64,000 nt of DNA, from assembly GCA_027574665.1 (NCBI GenBank), contig CM050652.1, forward strand, positions 36,227,631 to 36,291,630, in the 5' to 3' direction. The notes beneath the pieces were generated by a model. That model ran no database searches and had not been told where the DNA came from. It worked only from the letters and a program-made list of their open reading frames with translations. Shown here piece after piece: positions 40,001 through 52,140 of this stretch. How positions within the stretch are numbered: the stretch's first letter is position 1; the number at the start of each line of letters is the position of its first letter. This DNA comes from Rhynochetos jubatus (Eukaryota; Chordata; Aves; Eurypygiformes; Rhynochetidae). Position numbers and translations under genes: made by a program.

Positions 40001-40964
40001 GTGGTTTTAGCAACACCCAAATCTAGCGTTTTAAACCAAACAGCTGTCTGGCCAAAGGGCAGCTTCACTCATCCTTACTGACACCATGACATAGAGGGAG
40101 AGCGTCCAAGAGCTGACTGACGTACATACAACAGGAATAATACTTGGTATTCTCGCTTGTGAACTCAAATACCTCAAAGCGTGTGGGAGATCCTCAGATG
40201 AGGGTAATAAATATTTTGCATTGACTGCAGTCAGTGTTTACAGTGGAAAGTGATTTCTTGAAAGGCTGAGACAGTGCCCAGTACTGAGCTGCATCTAAAA
40301 ACATTTTGGTCGTAGTGAAGCAGCACTTTCCCTACACCCAGATGCCAAGTGGGATGATAGGTTTTCCTTTTTTTCTTTGGGTATTTGATTTTGTCTTTCA
40401 GTTTGTACAACCATTCAGGCTGTGGAGATTTCTCCAAGTCAGATTTCCTTCTAGGTGATCAATGGAAAAACAGAAGAAATGATTCTTTGATATAGAGTGA
40501 CAAGAAAATAAAGTGTGAAGGGTTTCTACTATTAGTACAGAGGGAGGCACTTTTATGTACAGTTTTGCTTCCCTTCTGAATTGCATTGCAGGGCTGAGGC
40601 TGATCAAGTGGGATGCACAACTTTGCTTCTCCTTGCTTGCTGGCCAAGCCGCTCTTTCTAAGAGCACAGGACTTGTCATATCTGTGGACAACTCGTCTGA
40701 AAAGGCCTGGACTCCTAGATCTTACTGTATCTGCTCTGGAGAAACCATGTGTCTCCAGCCATTTCCATCCCGAACTGGGTGGCCACGTGTGAGTTTATAA
40801 CACTGTTTAAAAATGTGACTCTCTGTATGTGGATTTTTTTTTTCATCCTAGCTGTTTCACCACAAACCAAAATTGCCATAGATAAGTACTTTCCCTTTGT
40901 GAAGACATTTGTTTCCTGTTGATATTTAATCAGTAGATAGATTCTGTGGGTCAAGTTAGAGGAC

Positions 40965-40979
40965 AAAAAAAAAAAAAAA
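40965..40979. repeat. A15 homopolymer
   Basis: Fifteen A bases between 'gaggac' and 'gcctattt'. No retrocopy or SINE body is recognisable upstream. Confidence 0.9.
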
Positions 40980-41424
40980 GCCTATTTTAGATGATTCAGC
41001 CCATTCTTAACCAGCGAAATGGTGTTTAGAAATGTTAAACTGCAATAAAAATCCACATCTATGTGGACTCACCTAGAGTTTCACAACAGCAGTGAGGATA
41101 GGGCACAGAGCTTCCTATTTCAAATGTCTTCAAAACATCCCTTCAAAGAATGTCTATTAGGTGTTAGGAGTATAGAGCCTGTGGCATCCAGTTACACAGT
41201 TTTGACCATTTAAGAGAGGTGAATAAAATAGGGTTGGTTTCAGAAGTGTACTGTGAACGGATTACTGTTTTAGCCCTGAAAATACACATTTCTTCCAGCA
41301 GTATAAAAGTGAGGGGAGCGTTTATGCCACCAGTGTAGGGAACACACATCTCTCTTCTCCAGTGACTAAACTACACTAATGAGAGCTATCAAACTTGCTA
41401 ATGACCAAGGGAAAGCCCTTCAGT

Positions 41425-41500
41425 GCCTTGCGCTGGTAAAACCTAAGTGTTTTCTGTAGAGTTACTTCCGACTGACACCGATGTGAATGAGAGGCAAATA
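41425..41500. repeat. Possible relic of an old amniote repeat
   Basis: The order 'gcgctggtaaaac', 'gagttacttccgactgacac' and 'cgatgtgaatgagaggc' resembles the dispersed amniote motif 'ctggtgtaac..gagttactcc.gatttacacc.gtgtaactgagag'. The copy is strongly diverged. The match is from memory and the family name is left open. Confidence 0.35.
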
Positions 41501-43540
41501 GGATGCAGCATCAATGTAACCCAATAGTTCAACTGCTCTTAATGGCAGCGAGTGAATATGGAGAAGCAAGTCCATATTCCTCAGGAGAGAATGCCATAAA
41601 TTAGCAAAGGCACACTCCATTACCTTGAGCTTTACCTGATAGGTACATTTCTGAATTAACTACGTTTTAAACCACTGATGTTCCAGAAGAAAGAATACGA
41701 ATTCTGCTGCTTTCTGTAAGGGAGAAAAAAAGGGCAAAATGGCAGAGCCGAGCCACTGGTCCAGGGGACGATCCTTGAGCCGTGCCAGATCAGCCCGTGG
41801 GCACAAGGACAGGTGGGGAAACTGCTCTTGCAGGGGGATCCCGAAGATGAGTTGCTGACTTCGGCTTTCCAAATGTGACGCTGTCATGGGTGATGCGTAA
41901 TCTCAATGTGTTTGCCATTATGCAAAGAAAAATCTGACCTCTATTCCACTCCATCAAACAGTTTGTCCTTATCAAGATCGGTGGGCTGGGCAGGGAGCTG
42001 TAGGAGGCCTCTAAAAGACTGAGCCTGGGATTGTTTACAGGATGATTCTTGGAGATGCCTTTGAATCAGCTGAGGCAACCACTGCTTTTAAAGGCCAGAC
42101 GTTAGCTAAGAATATTTATATTTTGGGAGTAACAGGATAACTTGGGACAAAAATGCTCACCTCCAGCTCACAAAGCGTTTTCATGCCTGAGATTGTATTA
42201 CAGTTTAGAAAATTCATGGCAAAGTCTCCAGGTTTGTTTGAAGACATGCATGAAGAATTATATGGTGAAACGTTTCATTCTGGCTGTGAAAAAAGTTAAT
42301 TCAAAACAACTAAAACGTCAGCCATAAAGATGTACAACATTTTTCAGGAAGCCTTGTCCACCCTGAACAAATGTTTTCATAAAAAACAACCTGCCCGTAA
42401 TAATCACTGTTATTGAAAAGACATCCCAAGGTTGCTGTATGGAAATATGTTAAATACGTTCTGAAATTCAATCTAATATAATTTCAACATTAGAGCTCAT
42501 TCATAATCCTGTATTAAAAGCCTATGCAATTTTCATGAAATATGCCTGTCTGTGTAATCATGAATGCTGAATATTGTCATGGCTTTCCAGGAATTTTCAA
42601 CCTCAGTGCAGAGGAAAGAAAACTCTTCCAACTGGACTTTTACACCACTGAGAAGAAATAACAATAACAGCTCTAAACTTAAAATCAACATTTCTGGAAA
42701 AACACTATCTTTTAAAAGAGGCTGTAGTCTGAATTTCAAGCTACTAGTAATAGGACGCAGAAGCTTCGACTGTGCCTGTGGTCACAGCCCCTTGCTTTGT
42801 GCGGTGCTGGGGACAAACAGCCCCGGTAGGAAGGAATCTGTTTACTCACACCTAGATTTAGAAAGTGATCCCTTCAGATGGAGTTGGCCTAAACCCCATA
42901 AATATCTCCGTTTTGAACCCCCAGATTTACAACTGGTTGTAGCTGTTTCTCTGGTTATCGACTCAAGTCTGGCCAATTCTCGCTAATCCTGCACTGCAGC
43001 ACGGCACCACAAGTGCTCGCAGCATCATAGGGGTGGAAGGGTAAAGAGAAAATCTTCAGCGTTGCCGTACATCTGATCTGCTTGTCCTTGTATGAGTACA
43101 CTAGCTGCTCATTTGTAATTTCTTTGTGGTTTTGTAAAAGAATTGAAGCATATGAAGTAGTACTAGCAGACACAAAAAGGTGAGGAGTGGGAAAATCCCA
43201 CTTCTCTCTCTAATGTTCCTAGTCACTGATGGCTCTTTGATATTTTTCCTTTTTATGAGCAACCTTTTTTTATTAATGGAATATTGCTGGTTCCGTGGCA
43301 TGACTTTAAAATGATAGGAAAAATTATACAACTGGGATCTCAATTATTCAGCACAGCCATTTTAATCCCTCGTGTTATTTGATCCAGTACAAGGTAATAT
43401 ACGTCTTATTTCCAATTAGAATACAATTCTCACTATATTCATCATCTATCGATGTCTGCTTTTCCATTTGCCAGAGACATGAAAGTCCGTGATTCAAAGG
43501 GTGCCATTCAGACTGCCCCGCTGGTGGACAATTACACAGT

Positions 43541-43810
43541 GTCAGCAAGGCTGCGTGTAGCTTCGGTGCCTGCAGCCCAGGGCGGCTGAGAGCAGCTGTG
43601 CGCTTTCTTCCCTGCGGAGTCTCTCACCAGCTGACAGCCCACTGCAGACACGGCCCCTCGGTGCCTCCCAGCCCTGTGCCGTTTGTGTGAGCGGCGTTGC
43701 GCAGCACATTTGCTTGAGGCTGCTCAACCGCACGTGGCAAAAAGATCGCTTCTCGCAGCCTGGGGGCCTTATCCTTCCAACCCCCCTCGCGGTGCTGTGT
43801 GCTCTGTGAC
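43541..43810. promoter_or_regulatory. CpG-enriched block in the intergenic spacer
   Basis: About 17 CpG dinucleotides occur in roughly 260 bases by hand count, well above the flanks. There is no TATA box or convincing exon next to it. Long ORFs on both strands here are expected from the base composition. It could be a weak CpG island, an enhancer or a remnant of CpG-rich DNA. Confidence 0.35.
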
Positions 43811-44247
43811 CCTGCATTTTGCTTTCCTTGCTGTCCTGGGGGTAAGGTGCGTGATGCACCAGGGGAGGAGAATGGGAATGGGAATGATATTGGGTGAAAC
43901 AAGAGCGTGGTTCTGGCCCATCACTGGCTGCCTGCTGGTGGGTGATGCTGCTCCTGCACCCCTCCTTCTGCCCCTGTCCCCCCACTCCTGCCACTCTGTG
44001 GGACTCACTGCTGCAGTATGTTACAGGCTGAACAAGCACATGTGATTCCTAGGGATTAGGCAAAATTATGGAAATGCAGGGATGTACTATTTAAAACCAG
44101 TTATGTAGGCACAAGCATGAGCTCAGGGGTGTCCTAATCCATTTATTGCTGGAAGCTGGAAGTCTGTAGTAGAAGTAGAATAACTTTCTCAGGAATGTTC
44201 TTTAAGAGGCCACCACTAGCATTGATGGGAGAAAGGAGGTTAAGTGA

Positions 44248-44371
44248 GATGGCCATGAGCAGCTGCCACCTGGTCTAGTGGAGGGTGTCCCTGCCCATGG
44301 CAGGGGGGTTGGAACTCGGTGATCTTTAAGGTCCCTTCCAACCCAAACCATCCTGTGATTCTGTGATTCTA
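44248..44371 (+). mobile_element. CR1 retrotransposon 3' fragment (very short)
   Basis: About 124 bases of CR1 3' end in plus orientation. It contains 'gcctagt'-type sequence read here as 'tggtctagtggagggtgtcc', the hairpin 'ccctgcccatggcaggg', 'gatctttaaggtcccttcc', 'aacccaaacc', and the tail 'attctgtgattctgtgattct'-like repeats ending at 44371. It belongs to the same general CR1 group as the copy at 36.9 kb. Confidence 0.92.
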
Positions 44372-47300
44372 AGTGTGAACACGTGCAGCTCACCCAGGCA
44401 TCCCACGTGCATACACGTTCACCCTCGCATGCGCTGCTGTAACTCTGCCCATCCTAGACCCTCAATCTCACGCGTGTTTGTGAAGAGCCAGGGTGAGAAC
44501 ATGGTTGCCTTGTTCTTCGCACTGTCTTTCACCCCATGAGCAGAATGTAATTCTGCAAGATGCTGAGCACTGGTGAGCTCTGTGCAAGCCTTGCTTTGAA
44601 CTGCTTTTATCAATGGACATGTTTATTCCACGTGGTAGATGTTTGAACTAATCCAAATGTGCCATGTGTTGCAAAGGTGTGGAAGGGCAGGAGCCCACAG
44701 CTCTGAATTTTTGTAATAATTTTCCAGGGCCGTCTTTAAAATCTGTCCCCTTGCTAATCTCAACAGATAGTGAGCTCTAAGACTCATATTAACACTGGAA
44801 GAATTTTAATCTCTTTAGAGACACCTTCTTGCAGGGGCTTTTACAAGTAGATCCAAAAGCAGATCTATATATTTTCACATAAATATTTGAAAAGCATTAT
44901 GGTGAAAATACTCTTTTTTTTTTTTACTCTAGTGATAGCGAAAAGGGCTCTAATAGCTGTAACATTATATAGCATTGGTATCCTGCATGTGGTGATTATA
45001 GGACAGAGAAACTCGAGACGTGGGTGCCAGGAAGCTTTTCTGGGTGCAGCTCCACACACAGAGAACACCTGAGATTTAACTTATAGTTGTGCTGACCAGG
45101 AACAAGACATTTCCCTGCAATGATGGAGCCAGGCTACGTGCAGGCTATTGAAGGCTGCAGAAAGCAGCCACAGCATTTGATCAGCCACTGCAGCCACTGC
45201 GTCATAAATGAACGCAGCCCTTAAAATTGCAAATCCTCCAAAAGCCTGTGCCAAGCAGAAGGCAAAGGAAGCAAGCTGCCATGTGCTGTTGTTCCTGCAG
45301 GAGGAAAGATTGCTCTTGCTGCTCAAGACATCCTTTGGAAAGACTGCCCAGGAACAGCCAGCCTGGGAAAGGTTATTCACAAGTGCTGTATTTGTAAAGG
45401 TGTCCAGCATTTTGGTTTTCTGCAGAGAGTTGGGAGGCTGCCCTGAGGATAAGCGTTTCTGAGTGAGGACTGAAGGAAAGGGATTCCCTGGGTTAAGCAG
45501 AGAACGGGGATGAGCACCGGTGGGGAGAGGGCAGTGGTCTCCTACACCATTTGGTATACTTGACTTGTCTGGGCCTGGTGCTTGGACCTCACACCTCTAT
45601 GAGATACGTCCACTGAGAAGCTGAAGGACTTCAAAACATGTTTCAAATGATTGCATCTCAAAACATCAGCAAATGTGGATGTTCTTGGGCATTGACCTGA
45701 ATCTGTAAGACTGGGAGAAGCACAGGGAGAAAGGGAGAAAATTAAAAGCCATGGGAACAGATAGGTCCATTTCATTCGTGTAGGAGGAAACTGAGGAACA
45801 AAAGCAGTTATGAACCACCTGAGGTCAGTCAGACACTGATGCTGAGAACAGGGAATCTGTAACTCACCATCCTTGTTTTAGTCCCCAGACATGTATGGCC
45901 ACACAGGGGAGACCCTCTGCTCCTGCCTCTGAATGCTTGTCCTCTCCTCGAGGTTGAGCAGGTGGGTGCAGCCTGAGCTACAAGAAGGACAAGGAAGGGA
46001 AGTTGCATTTGAGGAATGTGTGAGGTGGGGTGGCTTTGAGTTTTTAAGGTGAGTACATCTATGGTGGGTAGCACAAGTTACCGGAAAGTACCTATTCCAC
46101 AGGGGACCATCAAACTCCTGCCATCATGGGCTGTGACTTAATAGCAGTAAGAGTTTTACTTCTCACCCAGCAGCCCCAAGTAAGCATTCAAGTGGTTGAA
46201 AAAGAGCAGTATCTTGACCGCTCCATGCACACCAAGCCTTCCCCACTCCCGGTTTGTGGCCTTTTTTTGCCAGGCAGGCGTCCCTCTGCCTGTCCGCAGA
46301 CATTGGCAGGGTCTGGGGTCACCAGGCTGCAAAGAAGCACCCTGTTGGGTCCGGAGCTATGTGCTTGCTTTCATCACATGGATATGTGTCAACGTGTCAC
46401 TTTAAAGCAGTTCAAGTAAGAGAGATGGGGGAACAGATGAGGAGGAGGGAGGCAGGAAACATGTCATAAATCCACAGCGAGAAGGACTGTGAAGTAAGAG
46501 CATTAAAGACTCTGGAAAACACATAAAAATCTCCCATAGAAAGGGCACTGTCAATGCATCCTGTCAGTGCAGTTTGCTTTTTATTTCCTAGCGTGCAATA
46601 TGATATAAAAAACATTCGCCTTTACTAGATGATCCATGGAAGCCTGTATTTCACATGAGATTTATTTTTCATATGAATAGACTTGGTGTTTCCAGACACT
46701 AGTGGATATCAGTCGCCATCCTATAAAACAAGGCCACCAGCACCCGCAGTCTCCCAGGAACCGTCTCTTCCAAGTGCTGTTTCTCACACAAGGGCCATTT
46801 TGTTTTGTTTCTACGTTTTAAGTAGAGCTGAACTGAGGAATATAGAGTTAAATAAACAATAATGGAGAAAGATCAGACTGAAATAATTTCCCGACCCCTC
46901 AATCCCACTCGTGCAATCATCAGATATGTGAGGCTTTGCGCTTTCTCATGTTGCTATTGTAAAAAGAGAGACAAAATTTGATTCCACTCAAATATTACAG
47001 AGTCTCACATACTACAAAGCGTTTCCTACTTCAGGGATCTGAAATTCCCTCAACACCCAGAATGTTAAGCAATCTGGGGCTTGTGCTTTCAAAGATTTGA
47101 GAGGTGGGAACATCCTGGCTTGCCTAAAAATGGTTGGTGAAGGGAAAAATTGCCAGCACAGCAACCACCAGCCTCTCTGGCAGCCCACTGTATTCTCGCT
47201 CAGCCATCCCTGCCGCCTTCATGGGACTCACCATGTCCAACACGGGGAAAGGTCTCCATGCTCCGCATGAAAGACACAGTGATGTTAGTGAATAATGAAG

Positions 47301-50300
47301 AGGATTTACACAGTGTAATCAACTTTAAATGTGATGAAATAGAATTTCTCTACAAAAGTGTGTGAGCTGGGACATCCCAGCCTGAGGGGGGGACTTCCTG
47401 CCCCTCACTGCACCTCCTCGTCTTACTCCTTGGACACGCTGGGTAGTAGCGAGGACACGTACCAGTGATTTTGGTGGCAGTTGATTGTGAAGGGTTGATT
47501 GCATGGCTTTGATCTGCTGCATCTGCAAGGTATTCGTACAGAACTATGTGCTATGCCATGGGGATGGAAGGAAGGAAGAGCCCGTCCCACTTGAGCTTCC
47601 CTGTGGGGACCCACCAACCAGACAAGCACACTGCTCCCTTCCCTCAGCCACCCATCTTACCTTACTCTTCTCCTCCCAGCACTGTTTGAGAGCTGTTGCT
47701 GCCGAGACTGCGTTTTCCTTTCTTTGGTTTCCTTGCTAGTCTACGCGTAACGCATTAGTGGTGTGAAATGGAGAGGAAGGAAATCGAGGGAAAGCACAAG
47801 GAGCAAAGTAAACATCTTCAGGGAGGTAGAGACCGCACAGAGAAATGCTCGCTCACCCTTTTGAACCAGGAATTCAACATCCTTCTGCTTTCCATGACAG
47901 GTCTGCATGCCAGGAGCCAGGGAGGTTGCAGAGCCCTGGGCATCAGGCTCCCAGGCACCTGTCCTTTGTCACACTGGCTGTGTGCGACCTGCTTTCAGCT
48001 TGGAAACACTGGAAAAGTGCAGAAGCGTTTCTGTCCAGATGAGCAGGCTGCTATATATCGGGACTTTAGCTGTCTTTTCCCAAGTGATAGGATGTTAGGA
48101 GAAGCTGTTTCCTGCATGTGATGGTTTGAATCCTGCCAGGAGTCTCAGTAGATGAAATGGCTTCATCTTACAGCCTTCTGGGCACCAAGGTGATGTCCAT
48201 CCTGCGAAATCCTAAAGTGCTGGGAGAGCAGGCAGGGTGTAGCAGCCCCTGTTGTTATATGCCAGAGCAGCAGAGTCAGCGCCTGTGCGTGCAGAAGGAC
48301 CCGCAGGGTCTCCAGCTGCCATCGCAGAGAAGGGCAAGGTCCCAGCTGAAGTTTTGTTTGGGACAGCCAGCAACCCCACAAGCCACGGCCTGGCTGAAAC
48401 GGAGCGAGCACCTCCGGAGGTGCATGGCACAACCACATGGCTGCCCTCAGTGTCTCGCCTGGGGAGGGCTGCTCATGCAGTGAGCTTGCGGGCCTCTGCT
48501 TCTGCTGGGAGAGCCGCTGAGGTCTCAGCTCGAGAGCACGTGGTCGCAGTCTGGAAATGTGAAGAGGGTAGGGGTCCCTAATGTATGCCTTTGAGGTCCT
48601 CCCAGCTTCCTTTCACCCCCATCCACCCGCTCCAGACGACAGGCGTCTTTCAGGACCATTGCACAAACGCAGCCATAGCCAAGAAATGGAGCAGAACAGT
48701 AAAAACTCACAGTGCTCCTCGCTGCCAGCCAGAAACACAACCTGACTGCTTTCTAGGTTGGATGGGATCCTGGGTCTGCAAATGTGAAAGAGCTGTGAGG
48801 AGCCAGAGGTGGCTTGGGGCTGAAGTGCCTGGAGGCTAAAGCCAGGTCTGCTCCTCCTGGGACTGGACCCATATCTGACATACGACCCATGGGGCCTGGG
48901 GCTGCACGGCTGCTGCGTGCCAACGGATGGGGAAGAAAGAACCAACATGGTATTATTTATTTGCCTGTTAATTGGGAAAGCGGGCCGCTTTGGTGATCCT
49001 CAGCAGGGTAACCTGGTACAGTGCAGTTCACTGTTATGGGGCTACATGTCCATGGTCTTACCCAGGTGCATTCTGCTTGTCCTTCTCCTTGGTGTAGTTT
49101 CCTTGGCTCCACACGCTGAGCTGTGCTTGCAGGGAAATGCCGTAGCCTGCAAGGGTACAAAACAATCCCAGACACTCTTGGGGGTGGCTCAAAGCTGCTT
49201 ACGCCTTTGCCAAAACTAGAACTGTCCTACAGGTGCTGTGCCGAACCCTCCTGCCTGCCAGCAGCACCCAGCAGGAGTGCTGAGATGTTCAGAAGCCCCA
49301 TTTTTTGCTACATCCCAGCTGGAGGCTGGACAAGCAGCAGCAGCATTTCTAAAAATCATCTTTGCCTTGAGCTGGAGGCTTAGGCCATCACTGGCCTATT
49401 TTCCGGTTCCTTTACCCTCTACTTTTGCTATGGCCTCAGAAGCGCATCTGCTTCAGTGTTTCCTGGGAAAGCTGTGCGCCCTCTATGGGACAGAAACGGG
49501 AGATCTCGCATGCAAGCAGCCTCTTTCCAGCGTCTTAAAAGCTGCTCTGCCAAAATTTTGCCCTGCTTTTATTTCTTCAGCTTTGGGGCTCCAATTGTCA
49601 AAGCAGCGATAGGTTGCTGTGCTTTGGAGAGGAGCGCAGTGGCCAGCCCGGGACCCCCCGTTCAGCGGGCAGCCACCGGCCTAGGGGGGCGGTTGGACAT
49701 GAACCACTCAGAAAAAAAGGATTTTTTTGGAAAAAAGTGCAGAAACATGTACCTCCATCACTGGCTTCAGCTCCTAATGGAGCTACCCCAGGGCACCATG
49801 TGTTTTTTGGGTTAAAATTTGCGCTAAACGGCACATGCGGATGTCCTTACATGTGCGTGCCTGGTTCGTGGCTCCAGCCAGAGAGGGGCTGTGGGAAGAA
49901 AAGGAGGGGTTAAGCTGTGTGGCTCCAAGCATGCTGAATCCTCAGGGATGGGCTGCCCGTGGAGGGGCAGGAGGAGTTGGGGGGCCTGTTCCCATGTGGG
50001 GCTGGAGCAGCTGTGGCCAAGGGTCCTACTGAGGGTCCCGCGGAGTTGGGGTGGGGGATGGGATGGTGTTTGCTGACTCCAGCCCCCAGCCCCTTGGCAC
50101 GCAGCCCAGTCCCAAGAAATATAAACCAAAGAAGCATAAACAGATGATCACATGAAAAATATATCATGATTAGCCAGATAGATCCCAAATGTTTGTTCTG
50201 TAAACTGCAGCAGGCAGCACAAGTGTTCGCCGCAGCTGTAGTTTCTCATCTTATTTGTGTAAGTGTGCCATTAAGCTTAGACATGGGCAAAATAATCTTT

Positions 50301-50780
50301 CCTTGATTCTCACTTAAGGAGCTGCGTTAAAGATATATCAGTGTTTGATTCGACCCTTTTGCGACTGGTATTATACCATAAACTGATTCTCGCTTAATAC
50401 AAAATCTTTGTGCGTTTATTCTCCGGAATTACTTCCTTTTCCCTCTGAAGCCAGTGAAGTGGTTTGTTTTGTGAATGAAAGCTGGATGCTTTTAGCAAGA
50501 TGGCATTAACACTGACCTCTGCTCATGCACTGAATTCCTGCCCAGCGGGAGGCGAGGTTGGAGGAAAGGGTTAGTTCATTGATGGGCAGAACCTGCTGAG
50601 CGCGGGGCTGTTAACCTGCCTGGAAAGGGAACCGCTCAGAGGGCTTTTCCCTTTCTTGGATTAGCCCAATGAAGCCATCCTTTTCCCTTCATTTTTAACC
50701 ATCTGCTGGAAAGATGGCTGTGATTCATCTCAGCTTGCTAGACCTTTTTTTCTTTTTAATATATAAAATGTCAATAAACT
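44372..50780. other. Intergenic spacer, no gene recognised
   Basis: The sequence is GC-moderate to GC-rich, notably at 47.1-50.1 kb with locally raised CpG at about 48.3-48.55 and 49.6-49.7 kb. There are many overlapping medium ORFs on both strands, but none has a recognisable domain or a splice context. Overlap in several frames at once indicates composition, not coding. A stretch at about 50.25-50.45 kb looks like candidate conserved noncoding sequence. Confidence 0.55.
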
Positions 50781-50796
50781 GGGGGGGGGGGGGGGG
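50781..50796. repeat. G16 homopolymer
   Basis: Sixteen consecutive G bases follow 'tcaataaact'. Long G runs are unstable and prone to sequencing error, and can form quadruplex structures on the G strand. The exact length should be treated with caution. Confidence 0.9.
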
Positions 50797-51524
50797 AATC
50801 CACTTAAATTTTCCTATTGCTACTGCCTGTATCAGAGAAGACTATCTGAATTTCATAGCATGAAACATTTAGCAGGGACAGTGCAAAGAAATCAAAGCCC
50901 AAATCCTCCAGCCATTTCCCAAGAAATTCAGCATGCTTTATGCTCTTTGGATTCTAAAACATCCTGGAAGAGGGATAATCTGGAGAAGAAAAATTTTGTG
51001 AAGCTGATTGTCAACAGCATCTTCCAACAGCTAGTGCATGAGAGCTGTTCTGAGGGAGACGGGTCTATAATTTACAATGCTACTGGACTCTGAAGAGGTA
51101 TTGTGTAAAAACAGCAACTTTTCATTGGATAGTTTTAACTGCTGGATATGGTGATAAAACCTGCAGTCTGCTCTTTTAGAGCTGGAGAGGACCCAGGCTG
51201 AGTCTGCAAGTCAAAACCCAGAAGGTTCACACAGCGCACCTGGAAAACACACCTTTACTCTTCTTCTTAGTCCTTCAACCCCAAGGCAGCATTTGGAAAA
51301 TCAGCTGCACCTGTGCTCATTTTTACATCATCAACAGATTAATTAACTAATCCTCCTTCCCTTGCTCATTGTATCCCTGCCACTTGGGCTACCAAGTTGC
51401 TTCAGCTGCAGGTGGAGCAGCGACCGTACTGAAATCAGAGCAAGGTGTCCATAGTTGAAGCTGAACTGTAGCCATAGCAATTAGAAACACAGCATCTTAT
51501 TTTAGGTCTCGCATCAGTGTCAAT

Positions 51525-51600
51525 CAAGAAAAAATCCACTGAAGTATCAAGAAGAAATCCATTAAAGTCAGTGGAATTGCACCAGCACAAGGTTGGTTTC
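51525..51600. repeat. Possible old amniote repeat relic
   Basis: It contains 'ccattaaagtcagtggaatt' and, just upstream, a related 'ccactgaagtatc'. These resemble the 'cccattgaagtcaatggga' core that recurs, often in inverted pairs, in old amniote interspersed repeats. The copy is decayed and short. A neighbouring segment at 51.9 kb has the same core, supporting a shared origin. Confidence 0.4.
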
Positions 51601-51889
51601 ATCTAGATTAGGCTCTAACTTTGGTGTCTGTTTTATTTGTAAACTGAGCACATAGACGCCACTGGGAGATCATTAAATCAGAACTCAGCAATTTTCAATC
51701 CCACTTGTTTTTTTGAGTAAAACCATACTTTGTTATCCTTGCCAGAGTCTACAAGGACTAGTTTGAGCTACTCTCACCAGCTAAGACAACACTTCTTCTC
51801 TATAAGGTGAGCACGTTGAATAAAGCTTATCGATGTAGTTGTTTCTTTTTCTTTTAATTCACCTCCTGACCTTTTAAAATTACTTTACT

Positions 51890-52140
51890 CAGCAAAGGAC
51901 AATAGGGCCAATCCAACTCCCATTAAAGTCAGCAGGAGTCTTTTCATTGACTTCATCTGAAGTTGGGCTGGGCCCAATAAGACTAACTTCAAGAGTAAAA
52001 AATAGCAACTCAAATAGAGCTTTATCTTGCCCCCTGTGGCTTGATAACTGACCTCCCATCATGTTCACTGGGACAGGATCGGGCCCAGTTAAAAAAAAAA
52101 AAGCTGAGTAAAACTATTACGGGCCTACTCCCATAACACA
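51890..52140. repeat. Old amniote interspersed repeat relic with inverted core
   Basis: 'ccaatccaactcccattaaa' with 'gtcagcaggagtc' is followed by 'tcattgacttcatctgaagt' and 'tgggctgggcccaat', then further on 'ggatcgggcccagtt' and an A12 run. The back-to-back 'cccattaaagtcag' and 'cattgacttca' cores, plus the 'gatcgggccc' block, match the layout of a widely dispersed ancient repeat seen in birds and turtles. The family name cannot be given without a library search. Confidence 0.5.

Larger units (their letters stand above)
37051..43540. other. Intergenic spacer, no gene recognised
   Basis: This is unique AT-leaning sequence with scattered short ORFs lacking recognisable products. It contains AATAAA-like hexamers (for example at 38408), an A15 run at 40965 and a possible old-repeat relic near 41.4 kb. 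An AT-rich stretch around 42.36-42.56 kb has the look of a conserved regulatory element. I see no tRNA, microRNA hairpin or exon I can support. Confidence 0.6.
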
